Positions 49,858-58,495 of a stretch of 64,000 bases of DNA are shown here, piece after piece; position 1 is the stretch's first letter; each line of letters starts with the position of its first letter. A program made the position numbers and the translations under genes. Origin of the DNA: Streptomyces niveus (lineage in GTDB: Bacteria > Actinomycetota > Actinomycetes > Streptomycetales > Streptomycetaceae); the NCBI RefSeq assembly GCF_001723055.1, contig NZ_MDCR01000074.1:1-64000 (forward strand), given 5' to 3'. The notes below the pieces were generated by a model. The model saw nothing but the letters and a program-made list of their open reading frames with translations, ran no database searches and was not told the DNA's origin.

Positions 49858-50973
49858 ATGGACAGTAACGATCTGACGCCCGAGGTCCTGCGGAGGCTGC
49901 GCAAGCCGCGGTCGTATCCGGCGGTGTCCCTGACCGTCCCCACGCATCGGCGCGAGCCCCGCAACGACGGGGACCCGGTACGGCTGCGCAACGCCCACGC
50001 CGAGGCCCTGCACCGGATGGACGCCGACCCCGACATCCCGAAGGCGGCCCGTATCGCCGTCCGCGCGCAGCTCGACCAGGCGATGGCCGAGGTGGACCTG
50101 CGCCACAAGCAGGACGGACTGCTGATCCTCGCCGACGCCGACGAGCACCAGGTCTGGTACCTGCCGCGCGAGACGCCCGAGTCGGTCGTCGTCAGCGACA
50201 CCTATCTCACCCGCAACCTGGTGGCCGCCACCGCCCAGACGCCCCACTACTGGGTGCTGAACGTGGCCGCCGACCGCGCGACGCTGTGGAGCGGCGACGG
50301 CGACTCCCTGCGGGAGCACCGCGCCGACGGCTTCCCGGCGACACCGCCGGAGGAGACCTGGGACGTCGAGCGCGAGGAGCGGATCGGCGACACCCCGAGC
50401 ACCTTCACCGACGAGGAGACCCGTAAGTTCCTGCGGTCCGTGGACGACGCCTTCACCGCCGTGCTCGCCGCGCGCCCGCGTCCCTTCTACCTGGTGGGTG
50501 TCGCCCCCGCGCTCGCCCTGCTGGAGGACGCGGGCAGTACCGCCAGGTCGGCGGCGGGCCGCCTCGCGAAGGGCGGCCTCACCGACGGCCCCGCCCCGGT
50601 GCTGTGGAAGGCGGTCCAGCCCGTCGTCCGGCAGCACGCGCGCAGCGAGGAGACGGAGACCATGGCCCGGCTCGACGACGCGAAGGGCAGGCGCACCTTC
50701 GCCGCCGGACTGGACGAGGTGTGGGTGGCGGTACGCGAGAGGCGCGCCGGCCTGGTCGCGGTGGAGGAGCACTTCCAGCGCTCCGCCCGGGTCAGCGACG
50801 GGCATCTGATCCCGGTCGACGGTGACGACGGCGCGGCGCTCAGCCGTGACGTACAGGACGACATCGTCGACGAACTGGTCGAGTCGGCGCTGGACGGCGG
50901 CGCGCAGGTGGTGTTCCTGGACGACGACGTGCTCGCCGGGCACCACCGGATCGCGGCGGTGCTGCGCTACTGA
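49858..50973 (+). CDS. Bacterial eRF1-like (baeRF3-type) protein
   Basis: A 371-residue protein I place with the bacterial relatives of archaeo-eukaryotic release factors, from the order of its domains: an N-terminal helix-rich part (LTPEVLRRLRKPRSYPAVSL, then VSLTVPTHRREP), a central domain with HYWVLNVAADRATLWSGDG, and a C-terminal L7Ae-like domain (DDIVDELVESALDGGAQVVF). No GGQ loop of true release factors is present, as usual in this group, where roles in ribosome rescue or translation control have been proposed but not shown. The ATG at 49858 has AAGGGG upstream. Assignment is from memory of family features, so moderate. Confidence 0.65.
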   Translation: MDSNDLTPEVLRRLRKPRSYPAVSLTVPTHRREPRNDGDPVRLRNAHAEALHRMDADPDIPKAARIAVRAQLDQAMAEVDLRHKQDGLLILADADEHQVWYLPRETPESVVVSDTYLTRNLVAATAQTPHYWVLNVAADRATLWSGDGDSLREHRADGFPATPPEETWDVEREERIGDTPSTFTDEETRKFLRSVDDAFTAVLAARPRPFYLVGVAPALALLEDAGSTARSAAGRLAKGGLTDGPAPVLWKAVQPVVRQHARSEETETMARLDDAKGRRTFAAGLDEVWVAVRERRAGLVAVEEHFQRSARVSDGHLIPVDGDDGAALSRDVQDDIVDELVESALDGGAQVVFLDDDVLAGHHRIAAVLRY

Positions 50974-51004
50974 CCCGCCCCCCCCGCGCGGGAGAAACGG
51001 GTGA

Positions 51005-51036
51005 GGCGCCACCGGCCCCCCACAGACCGGTGGCGC
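51005..51036. terminator. Bidirectional terminator
   Basis: GGCGCCACCGG (51005-51015) and CCGGTGGCGCC (51026-51036, within one base) form an 11-bp stem between genes converging at 50973 and 51061. Confidence 0.85.
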
Positions 51037-51060
51037 CCGTCGCCCTACGAGGGCCGCGTC

Positions 51061-53079
51061 TCAGCGGCCCGAGGGCAGGACCCGGACATCGGACGCCTTC
51101 ACATAGGCGACCCGGTGCCCGAACTGGATCTCGTAGTACTCCTCCTCGCCCTTCACCACGCGGTGACCCGTCGTGTCGAAGGTCGGCGCGAAGTAGTACG
51201 CGCCGGGCACCCGGTCACCGACCACGTACTTCTGACCGGCGAGCAGCTTGTACGGGAACGGTGAGATCGCCTGAACCGGGATGTCCGCCGGGTACGCGGC
51301 GGCCTCCGGGTAGGCCCTGCCGTACACCGGGATCTCCGCGAGACCGGCCTTCGGCGTCAGCACCCTCTCCTGGGCGCTCACGGCGGTGGGCGCCGAACGC
51401 GGATTGTGGAACCAGGCCTTCTGCCCCAGGTACCAGATCGCCGTCCAGTCGCCCTCGCGCCCGGCGACCGCGTACTGCTGGCCCGTCGACGCCCGCGCCC
51501 CCAGGTCGTTGACCCCGGTCGTGGAGTCACCGCCGCCCGGCCGCAGACCGATGTCCTTGACCAGCGGCGACGCGGCGTCCGGCGCGGTGTGCAGCCGGAC
51601 CGCCCCCGAGCCGTGCGGCGCGCACGCCTGACCGGCCGTCACGCAGCCCGTGTAGAGCGGCTGGTTCGACGCGTAGTCGGGACGGATCGTCACCGCGCCC
51701 GCGTCGCGCCCGCCGGCCGCCTTGAACGGCTTGCCCAGCAGCTCGAAGTAGTGCGCCCAGTCCCAGTAGGGGCCCGGGTCGGTGTGCATCCCGGCGATGG
51801 TCGACGCGGTCGTGCCGGGCACGTTGTCGTGGCCGATGATGTGCTGCCGGTCGAGCGGGATGTCGTACCGGTCGGCGAGGTAGCGCACCAGCCGCGACGA
51901 CGTCCGGTACATCGCCTCGGTGTACCAGGCGTCGGGGGAGACGAGGAAACCCTCGTGCTCCAGGCCCACCGAAGTGGAGTTGACGTACCAGTTGCCCGCG
52001 TGCCAGCCGACGTCCTTCAGCGGGACGTGCTGGGCGATGTGCCCGTCGGACGAGCGCAGCGAGTAGTGCCAGGAGACATACGTCGGGTCCTGGACCAGTT
52101 TCAGCGTGGTGTCCCAGGTCGCCTCGGTGTCATGGATGACGATCGAGTTGATGGCGGGGGACCCGGCCTTGGGGCGCTGCGCCTTGTCGTGGTTGCCGTA
52201 GTCGCCCTCGCCGAATTCCTCGTAGGGCGCCGGGATCCACTCGCAGGCCACGGTGCGCGGGCACTCCGTCAGTCCCGCGTCCACCCGGCGCAGTCCGAGC
52301 TTCGACACCTGTGAGGTGTCGGGGGCGAGGCCCGGTGTGGCGCGCAGCGCCACCCGCTGACCGCTGTCGGTCGTACGCGTCTGGCCGTCGCGGATCACCG
52401 CGTAGACGTCGTTCGCGTACGTCGCGGCGGTGGCCGAGTCGTCCGCGCCGGAGAAACGGGCGACGGCGCCGTACCAGTCCGCCGGGTCGGCGCTCAGCGG
52501 CCTGCCGAGAGCGCGCTGGGCGTCGGCCAGCAGGGCCGCGCCGCCCTGGATGTTGGCGGCGGGGTCCTGCCGCAGGCTCTCGGCGGACCGGCCGGTGAGC
52601 TTCGCGGCCCGGTCCACGGTGCGCAGCCGCGCCGGGAGTTCGGCGTTCCCGGGCACGACGGCCTCGCGGACCGTGTCCGGCGCGCCGGTCCTCACCGCGC
52701 GGGAGGTGTCGCCGCGGGCGTCCTCCGTGCCGTGCGAGTGGTGGGGCGCCTCGGCGAGCGCGGTCCTGGCGTCGGTGAGGTGCATGGGGCCGTAGCCGCC
52801 GGTCACGCTGGGGGCGCCGCTGTGGGTGTCCCAGCGCGACTGGAGATAGGAGACGCCGAGCAGGACGCTGTCCGGCACGCCGTACCGGTCGGCCGCCGCC
52901 GCGAAGTCGCCCTGGAGGGAGCCGGCGGCGGGCTGTTCGGCGGTGGCGGAGGGGGCGGCCGACACCAGCGACAGCAGCAGGGCCGCCGAGCCGACGGCGC
53001 CCGCCGTGCGCGTCACGCGTCCGCGGCCGGATCTGACGGGTGTGGGGGCGGAACGTTGCAATGCAGCCTCCAATGACAT
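51061..53079 (-). CDS. Secreted N-acetylmuramoyl-L-alanine amidase
   Basis: A 672-residue exported cell-wall hydrolase. A signal peptide covers about residues 20-47 (GAVGSAALLLSLVSAAPSATA). Residues 55-215 look like a helical transglycosylase-like domain (YGVPDSVLLGVSYLQSRWD, ADWYGAVARFSG). The Amidase_2 domain (about 300-450) has zinc ligands in IVIHDTE, IIGHDNVPG and MHTDPGPYWDW. Two SH3-like segments follow (WTAIWYLGQKAWFHNP; the C-terminal RVAYVKASDVRVLP). It would cut the amide between MurNAc and the stem peptide, either in its own wall or in competitors. It is a single gene closed by the terminator at 51005. Confidence 0.93.
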   Translation of the reverse strand: MSLEAALQRSAPTPVRSGRGRVTRTAGAVGSAALLLSLVSAAPSATAEQPAAGSLQGDFAAAADRYGVPDSVLLGVSYLQSRWDTHSGAPSVTGGYGPMHLTDARTALAEAPHHSHGTEDARGDTSRAVRTGAPDTVREAVVPGNAELPARLRTVDRAAKLTGRSAESLRQDPAANIQGGAALLADAQRALGRPLSADPADWYGAVARFSGADDSATAATYANDVYAVIRDGQTRTTDSGQRVALRATPGLAPDTSQVSKLGLRRVDAGLTECPRTVACEWIPAPYEEFGEGDYGNHDKAQRPKAGSPAINSIVIHDTEATWDTTLKLVQDPTYVSWHYSLRSSDGHIAQHVPLKDVGWHAGNWYVNSTSVGLEHEGFLVSPDAWYTEAMYRTSSRLVRYLADRYDIPLDRQHIIGHDNVPGTTASTIAGMHTDPGPYWDWAHYFELLGKPFKAAGGRDAGAVTIRPDYASNQPLYTGCVTAGQACAPHGSGAVRLHTAPDAASPLVKDIGLRPGGGDSTTGVNDLGARASTGQQYAVAGREGDWTAIWYLGQKAWFHNPRSAPTAVSAQERVLTPKAGLAEIPVYGRAYPEAAAYPADIPVQAISPFPYKLLAGQKYVVGDRVPGAYYFAPTFDTTGHRVVKGEEEYYEIQFGHRVAYVKASDVRVLPSGR

Positions 53080-53421
53080 GGTGCGCGAAGCGCCCGCGGG
53101 GCCGTACCCGGCACACGACAGGTCGTACGGGGACGGGGTGCGACGTGCGGAATGGGGTGTGCGCAGTACAGGGCAGGGATACAGGGGTATCGGCTGGAAG
53201 GCGATCCGTCAATCAGGCGTGACGGCAAGGATTTCGCACGTCAGCGCGCGTGTCGCGGACTTCTCCGGCGTTTGCCGGGGCGGCAGGCCACGGGCCTGCG
53301 GCGCGTCAGTGGTGTGAACCAATGAGCGAACTCGACCGGCCTGGAACGATGTTGGGCCGACCTTGACGTTTCTTGAACATGACGAGCCGTCAGATAGCGC
53401 TGTCCGGCGACCGGGTGGGGC
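53080..53421. other. Intergenic region between amidase and ROK genes
   Basis: 342 bp without a gene I can support. It holds the minus-strand promoter of the amidase and the end of the ROK transcript; the hairpin GCAGGCC (53283-53289) with GGCCTGC (53293-53299) could end the latter. A TTGACG word at 53362 has no matching -10 box. Confidence 0.4.
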
Positions 53422-54627
53422 TCACGAGATGACGTCGCGCGCCAGCTGCCGGTCCACCTGGGCCGGCGACAGCGCGTGCTCGATCGCGAGGATCCCCGCC
53501 CCGAACGCCGCCGCGTTCTCACCCGTACGGCTCGGCTCGATCCGCAGCACATGCGTGGCCAGCGGATGCGACCGCCGGTACACCGCCTCCCGTACGCCCG
53601 CGAGCAACTGGTCGTGCACGGCCGCCAGAGCGCCGCCGAGCACCACCGTGTCGGGGTTGAAGAAGTTCACCAGCCCCGCCAGCACCTCGCCGACCGCGCG
53701 GCCCGCCTCGCGCACCATGCGCAGCGCGTCCCTGTTGCCGGACTTCACCAGCCGTACGACATCACTGCCCGACGCCGCGTCGAGTCCCAGGCCCGCCAGC
53801 TTCGCCGCGATCGCGGCGCCGCCCGCCACCGCCTCCAGACAGCCGAAGTTGCCGCACCGGCAGGCGTCCTCCTGCTCGCTGACCTTGATGTGCCCGATGT
53901 CGCCCGCGCTGCCCTGCGCGCCCCGGTGCAGCCTGCCGTCCGCGACGATGCCGCAGCCGATGCCCGTACCCACCTTGATGTAGAGCAGGAAGCGGGTGTC
54001 GGGGAACGCGCGCCGCTGCTCGGCCAGGGCCATCACGTTCACGTCGTTGTCGACCAGCGCCCGCGCGCCGAAGCGCGAGGCGAAGAACTCCGGGATCGGA
54101 TACTGGTGCCAGCCGGGCATGATCGGCGGATCGACGGGCCGCCCCGTCGAGAACTCGACCGGCCCCGGCACCCCCACCCCGATGGACCGCAGCGTCCGCG
54201 GCTCGCGCTCCGACCTCTCCAGCAGGGTGTGCAGCGTGCGCTCCACATGGCGCAGTACGGAATCGGGCCCGTCCCCGATCGACAGCGGATCCTCCTGGGT
54301 GGCCAGGGTCGTACCGCCGATGTCCATCAGCGCCACCCGGCAGTGCGAGGCGCCGAGATCCACCCCGGCCACCGCGTGCTCGCGCGTACGCAGCCGCAGC
54401 CTGCGCGGCGGCCTGCCGCCCGTCGAGCCGCCGGCCTGCGGCCCCGACTCGTCGACGAAGCCGTGCGCGATGAGCGCGTCCACCCGCTGGGAGACCGTGG
54501 AGCGCGCGAGTCCCGTCAGCCGGGAGAGATCCGCGCGCGTCGCCGCGGCCCCGGAACTGATCAGCGTGAGCACCTCGCCCGGTGAGTGGGAGACGGCGTA
54601 ACTGCTGTGATCCGGCAGCGCAGACAT
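53422..54627 (-). CDS. ROK family transcriptional repressor
   Basis: A 401-residue regulator with an N-terminal winged helix-turn-helix (ATRADLSRLTGLARSTVSQR) and a C-terminal ROK sugar-kinase-like domain. The latter has the phosphate loop VDLGASHCRVALMDIGGT, the catalytic-type VDNDVNVMAL, the zinc motif CRCGNFGCLE after GDIGHIKV, and VVLGGAL. Such proteins bind a sugar or sugar phosphate and release DNA. It diverges from the sugar ABC operon at 54802, whose control it most probably exercises; two candidate operators lie between. The ATG at 54627 is the only sensible start. Confidence 0.93.
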   Translation of the reverse strand: MSALPDHSSYAVSHSPGEVLTLISSGAAATRADLSRLTGLARSTVSQRVDALIAHGFVDESGPQAGGSTGGRPPRRLRLRTREHAVAGVDLGASHCRVALMDIGGTTLATQEDPLSIGDGPDSVLRHVERTLHTLLERSEREPRTLRSIGVGVPGPVEFSTGRPVDPPIMPGWHQYPIPEFFASRFGARALVDNDVNVMALAEQRRAFPDTRFLLYIKVGTGIGCGIVADGRLHRGAQGSAGDIGHIKVSEQEDACRCGNFGCLEAVAGGAAIAAKLAGLGLDAASGSDVVRLVKSGNRDALRMVREAGRAVGEVLAGLVNFFNPDTVVLGGALAAVHDQLLAGVREAVYRRSHPLATHVLRIEPSRTGENAAAFGAGILAIEHALSPAQVDRQLARDVIS

Positions 54628-54667
54628 GGCATCACCTTAGGGACGACTTTCGCTGCTCACAAGACAC

Positions 54668-54687
54668 GGTTGATTCGTCCATCGACC
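54668..54687. promoter_or_regulatory. Candidate ROK operator
   Basis: GGTTGAT (54668-54674) and ATCGACC (54681-54687) match at six of seven positions around six bases, 41 bp upstream of the ROK start codon. It lies in the 174-bp divergent promoter region shared with the ABC operon, suitable for joint control. Confidence 0.45.
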
Positions 54688-54730
54688 AAAGTCCGAGCCA
54701 ACTCCGCTGAAATGAACGGTGCTTGGACCC

Positions 54731-54759
54731 TTGACAGGTCAAAGCCCAGTCACGACATT
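54731..54759 (+). promoter_or_regulatory. Promoter of the sugar ABC operon with overlapping dyad
   Basis: TTGACA (54731-54736), a perfect -35 box, is followed after 17 bp by GACATT (54754-54759). The -35 box is one arm of TTGACAGGTCAA (54731-54742), a perfect 5-bp-arm dyad, so a repressor bound there would block RNA polymerase. The predicted start lies about 36 nt before the ATPase ATG. Confidence 0.55.
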
Positions 54760-54801
54760 GCACAGCAGACCGCGACCGAGGAGCCATCGAGGAGCCAGGG
54801 G

Positions 54802-56313
54802 ATGCTGACGATGCAGGGCGTGTCCAAGAGCTTTCTCGGGGTGCGTGTGCTCCATGACGTGGGACTCGATCTTCAACCCGGCGAAGTCCACGCCCTGGTG
54901 GGCGAGAACGGCGCGGGGAAATCCACCCTGATGAAGGTCCTGGCCGGCGAACACGCCCCCGACACCGGCACGATCACGCTCGACGGAACGGCGCACACCT
55001 TCAGCCACCCCGGTCAGGCGCAGGCCGCCGGGATCGGCATCATCCACCAGGAGTTCGCGCTCCTGGCCCACCGCACCGTCGCCGAGAACGTCTTCCTCGG
55101 CCGGGAGCCGACCCGCTACGGCCTCGTCGACCGCGCGGCCATGGAGCGGCGTACCGCCGAACTGCTCGCCGAGATCGACGAGACGGGCATCACGCCGCGC
55201 ACCCTCGTACGGGATCTGTCCGTCGCCCGGCAGCAGACCGTCGAGATCGTGAAGGCGCTCGCCTCCGACGTACGTGTGCTTGTCATGGACGAGCCAACCG
55301 CGCCGCTCGCCGACCACGAGGTCGCGCTCCTGTCCGCCCTCGTGCGGCGGCTGACCGCGCGCGGCCTCGGCATCCTGTACATCTCGCACCGCCTGGGCGA
55401 GGTCTTCGACCTCTCGCGGCGCGTCACCGTCCTCAAGGACGGCCGTCGTGTCACCACCGTGCGTACCGCCGACACCACCCCGGACGACATCGTCCGCGCG
55501 ATGGTCGGCCGCGACCTCACCGCGTACTACCCACCGCGCGCCCGCCACGACGAGATCGGCGACGTGACGCTCACCGTCACCGGCGGCGGCAACTCCCGGA
55601 TCAGGGACATCGATCTGACGCTGCGCGCCGGCGAGGTCGTCGGCATCGCGGGCCTCCAGGGCGCGGGGCGTACGTCACTGGCCCGCGCCCTGTTCGGCGC
55701 CGCGCCCTTCACCACCGGCGCCATGACCGTCGGCGGGAGACCGCTGCGGCCGTCGACGCCGCGCCAGGCCATCCGCGCGGGCATCGCCCTGGTCACCGAG
55801 GACCGCAAGACCGAGGGTCTCGCCCTGCGCCAGTCCGTACGCGACAACGCGCTGCTGGTCACCCGCGCCGTCGCGGTACGGGGCAGACCCCCGGCGGGCC
55901 GCGAGGTCACCGCACTCCTGGGACGCGTACGGCTCCAGTCGCGCGGCGAGGACCAGCAGGCCCAGTTCCTGTCCGGCGGCAACCAGCAGAAGGTCGTCAT
56001 CGCCAAGTGGCTCGCGGCCGGTCCGCGGGTGCTGCTCTTCGACGAGCCCACGCGCGGCGTCGACGTCGGGGCCAAGGCGGCCATCCACACCCTCGTACGC
56101 GAACTCGCCCGCGAGGGACTGGCCGTGCTGATCATCTCCTCCGAACTCCCCGAACTGATCGGGATGAGCGACCGGATCCATGTGATGTCGGAGGGCCGTC
56201 TCGTGGGTGAACTGCCCGCCGGGGCCACGGAGGAGAGCATCATGCGCCTGGCGACGGCCGGATCGCAGCGCCCCTCCGGCGCCCCGGACACCCGACGGGA
56301 GGGCGCCGCGTGA
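54802..56313 (+). CDS. Sugar ABC transporter ATPase, RbsA/XylG-like
   Basis: A 503-residue protein with two fused ATPase domains, as in ribose- and xylose-type importers. The first has Walker A GENGAGKST and Walker B VLVMDEPTAPL; its signature (DLSVARQQTVEI) departs from the consensus as usual. The second has a degenerate Walker A (GLQGAGRTS), an intact signature LSGGNQQKVVIAKWL and Walker B LLFDEPTRGVDVG. The ATG at 54802 follows AGGAG; an ORF extension to 54586 runs over the promoter and is rejected. The stop overlaps the GTG of the first permease. Substrate class is pentose/cyclitol-like; the exact sugar is unknown. Confidence 0.94.
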   Translation: MLTMQGVSKSFLGVRVLHDVGLDLQPGEVHALVGENGAGKSTLMKVLAGEHAPDTGTITLDGTAHTFSHPGQAQAAGIGIIHQEFALLAHRTVAENVFLGREPTRYGLVDRAAMERRTAELLAEIDETGITPRTLVRDLSVARQQTVEIVKALASDVRVLVMDEPTAPLADHEVALLSALVRRLTARGLGILYISHRLGEVFDLSRRVTVLKDGRRVTTVRTADTTPDDIVRAMVGRDLTAYYPPRARHDEIGDVTLTVTGGGNSRIRDIDLTLRAGEVVGIAGLQGAGRTSLARALFGAAPFTTGAMTVGGRPLRPSTPRQAIRAGIALVTEDRKTEGLALRQSVRDNALLVTRAVAVRGRPPAGREVTALLGRVRLQSRGEDQQAQFLSGGNQQKVVIAKWLAAGPRVLLFDEPTRGVDVGAKAAIHTLVRELAREGLAVLIISSELPELIGMSDRIHVMSEGRLVGELPAGATEESIMRLATAGSQRPSGAPDTRREGAA

Positions 56314-57371
56314 CCACCGTCGAATCCGCTCCCGCGCCGTCCGGACCGCCCCGGAAGCGGACATCGTTGTCCGGCGGCAAGGGCCTGAGCACTGTCCGCC
56401 GCTCCGTCGACCCCGTCGTCGGCGTCTGGCTCGCCGCACTCGCCGTGACCATCCTCGGCTGGATCGTCGTCGCGGCCCAGGGCGGCAACTTCCTCACCAC
56501 CAGCAACGCCGTCGCGATCCTCCAGAACTGCGTCGCGCTCGGCCTGGTCGCCGTCGGCCAGTCCGCCGTCATCCTCACCGGCTCCCTCGACCTCTCCGTC
56601 GCCTACCTCATCAGCCTCGGCACACTCGTCGCCGCCGAGACCATGGCGAGCGGCGGTGTCGTCACCGCCGTGCTCGCCGTCCTCGCGCTGTCCGTCGCCG
56701 TCGGACTCGTCAACGGACTGATCGTCACCGGGCTGAAGGTCAACGCGTTCATCGCCACCCTCGGCATGGCGTTCATCCTGCGGGGCTGGATCGAGGACAA
56801 CTACACCGGACCCGCCGGGGAGGTGCCCGTCTCCTTCCAGCGCCTCGGCTACGACCGTATCGGCCCCATTCCCGTCTCCGTGTTCCTGCTCATCGCCGTG
56901 GCCGCCCTGATGTGGCTCATCACCCGCCGCACCCGCCTCGGCCACCACATGTACGCCACCGGCGGCGACGAACACGCCGCCCGGCTCTCCGGCGTACGCA
57001 CCGGGCGCACCGTCGTCCTCGCGCACGTCCTGTGCTCGCTGTGCGTCGGCGCCGCCGCGCTCTTCCTCGCCGCACGCCTCGCCGCGGGCGCGCCGTGGGC
57101 CGGCACCGAGGCGCGCTACGACCTGGAGTCGATCGCCGCCGTCGTCCTCGGCGGCACGGCGCTCGCGGGCGGGCGCGGGGGAGTGGCGGGCACCCTCGGC
57201 GGCGTGTTCGTCCTCGCCGTACTGGACAGCGTGTTCAACCAGCTCTCCGTGGACCCGTTCTTCAAGAATGTCGTACGCGGCGTCGTCATCATCGCCGCCG
57301 TCGCCCTCTACGCCCGGCCCCGACGGACCCCGAAGCCACCGAAGGCCCTGCCGGAAGGGCGGACCGCATGA
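56310..57371 (+). CDS. Sugar ABC transporter permease 1, RbsC-like
   Basis: A 353-residue membrane protein of the BPD_transp_2 family with about nine helices. Recognised stretches are VGQSAVILTGSLDLSVAYLI, the family-wide DLSV motif, and LIVTGLKVNAFIATLGM. Near the end ESIAAVVLGGTALAGGRGG is the conserved coupling segment that contacts the ATPase. The GTG start overlaps the ATPase stop by 4 nt and its own stop overlaps the next ATG by 4 nt. It differs clearly from the second permease, so the transporter is likely a heterodimer. Confidence 0.93.
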   Translation: MTTVESAPAPSGPPRKRTSLSGGKGLSTVRRSVDPVVGVWLAALAVTILGWIVVAAQGGNFLTTSNAVAILQNCVALGLVAVGQSAVILTGSLDLSVAYLISLGTLVAAETMASGGVVTAVLAVLALSVAVGLVNGLIVTGLKVNAFIATLGMAFILRGWIEDNYTGPAGEVPVSFQRLGYDRIGPIPVSVFLLIAVAALMWLITRRTRLGHHMYATGGDEHAARLSGVRTGRTVVLAHVLCSLCVGAAALFLAARLAAGAPWAGTEARYDLESIAAVVLGGTALAGGRGGVAGTLGGVFVLAVLDSVFNQLSVDPFFKNVVRGVVIIAAVALYARPRRTPKPPKALPEGRTA

Positions 57372-58495
57372 GCGCCCCGACCGACACCGGAACCCCGGCG
57401 AAGAACGTGCCCGCGGCCACGCCGGGCAAGCGTGTCGTCCGCGCGCTCGGCACCGGCATCCCCGTCTACGTCCTGCTCGTCGTGCTGCTGCTCGCCCTCC
57501 TGGTCACCGACCCCGGCTTCTACGAACCCGACAGCTTCCTCTCCTTCGTCAAGCGCGCGGCGCCCCTGGTGATCCTGGCCGCCGGACAGTATCTGGTCAT
57601 CGTCTGCGGCGAGTTCGACCTCTCCGTAGGCGCCATCGTCACCGCCGGCGTCGTCGTCGCGGCCGAGCTGTACGGCTCCTTCCCCGACGCCCACTGGCTG
57701 GTCGTCACCGCCGTCCTGCTCGTCGGAGGCGCACTGGCCGGACTGGTCAGCGGGCTGATCACCACCGTCCTGCGGGTGCCGTCGTTCATCACCACCCTCG
57801 GCATGATGCTCATCCTCGAAGGCGCTGTCTTCTTCTGGACCGGCGGCTCGCCGCAGGGCGTACTGCCCAGCGCCTTCCGGCAGCTGGGCCGGGGCACCGC
57901 CTTCGGCTGGCTGCCCTGGGCGGTCGTCGCCTGTCTGGTCGCCGGGACCGTCGCCGTGCTGGTGACGCGCTCCGACTTCGGACGGACGCTCCTCGCCACC
58001 GGTGACAGCGACCGGGCCGCCGCGCTGTCCGGCGTGCGGGTGATCCGGGTGCGGACCGTCGCCTTCATCCTCTCCGGCGCCGCCGCCGCGCTGGCCGCCG
58101 TCCTGGTCGGGGGCTTCTCCGGGGTCTCCGCGCAGGCGGGCCGGGGCTACGAGTTCGAGGCCATCACCGCCGTCGTCCTCGGCGGGGTGGTGCTCGGCGG
58201 CGGACGGGGCTCGGTGGTCGCCGCCATGGCCGGCGCCTTCTCGCTCCAGGCGCTCTTCACGCTGCTCAACCTCCAAGGAGTCTCCGGCGCGCTGGAGTCC
58301 ACCGTCCAAGGCGTGATCGTCATCGCTGCCGTCGGCCTCGGAGCCGCCGACTGGTCCCGGCTGCGAGGCCGCCGTACGCCGTCCGGCAGCGGACCACCGG
58401 GCAGTACGCCAACGGGCGCCGCACCACCGGGTCCGACGCCGCCGAGACCCACGCCCCCCACCGGTACGCACCCTTCGGGAGGAACACCCTCATGA
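57368..58495 (+). CDS. Sugar ABC transporter permease 2, RbsC-like
   Basis: A 375-residue BPD_transp_2 permease. Matching elements are AAGQYLVIVCGEFDLSVGAI, LRVPSFITTLGMMLILEG and FEAITAVVLGGVVLGGGRGS. About nine helices are followed by a proline/threonine/glycine-rich cytoplasmic tail of ~40 residues (from RTPSGSGPPG), absent from the first permease and probably disordered. Coupled by ATGA overlaps on both sides (57368-57371 and 58492-58495). Confidence 0.93.
   Translation: MSAPTDTGTPAKNVPAATPGKRVVRALGTGIPVYVLLVVLLLALLVTDPGFYEPDSFLSFVKRAAPLVILAAGQYLVIVCGEFDLSVGAIVTAGVVVAAELYGSFPDAHWLVVTAVLLVGGALAGLVSGLITTVLRVPSFITTLGMMLILEGAVFFWTGGSPQGVLPSAFRQLGRGTAFGWLPWAVVACLVAGTVAVLVTRSDFGRTLLATGDSDRAAALSGVRVIRVRTVAFILSGAAAALAAVLVGGFSGVSAQAGRGYEFEAITAVVLGGVVLGGGRGSVVAAMAGAFSLQALFTLLNLQGVSGALESTVQGVIVIAAVGLGAADWSRLRGRRTPSGSGPPGSTPTGAAPPGPTPPRPTPPTGTHPSGGTPS

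Noticed and set aside
54586..54801. A 72-codon N-terminal extension of the sugar ABC ATPase
   Set aside because: It covers the promoter and operator region and lacks similarity to ATPase N-termini; AGGAG precedes the ATG at 54802.
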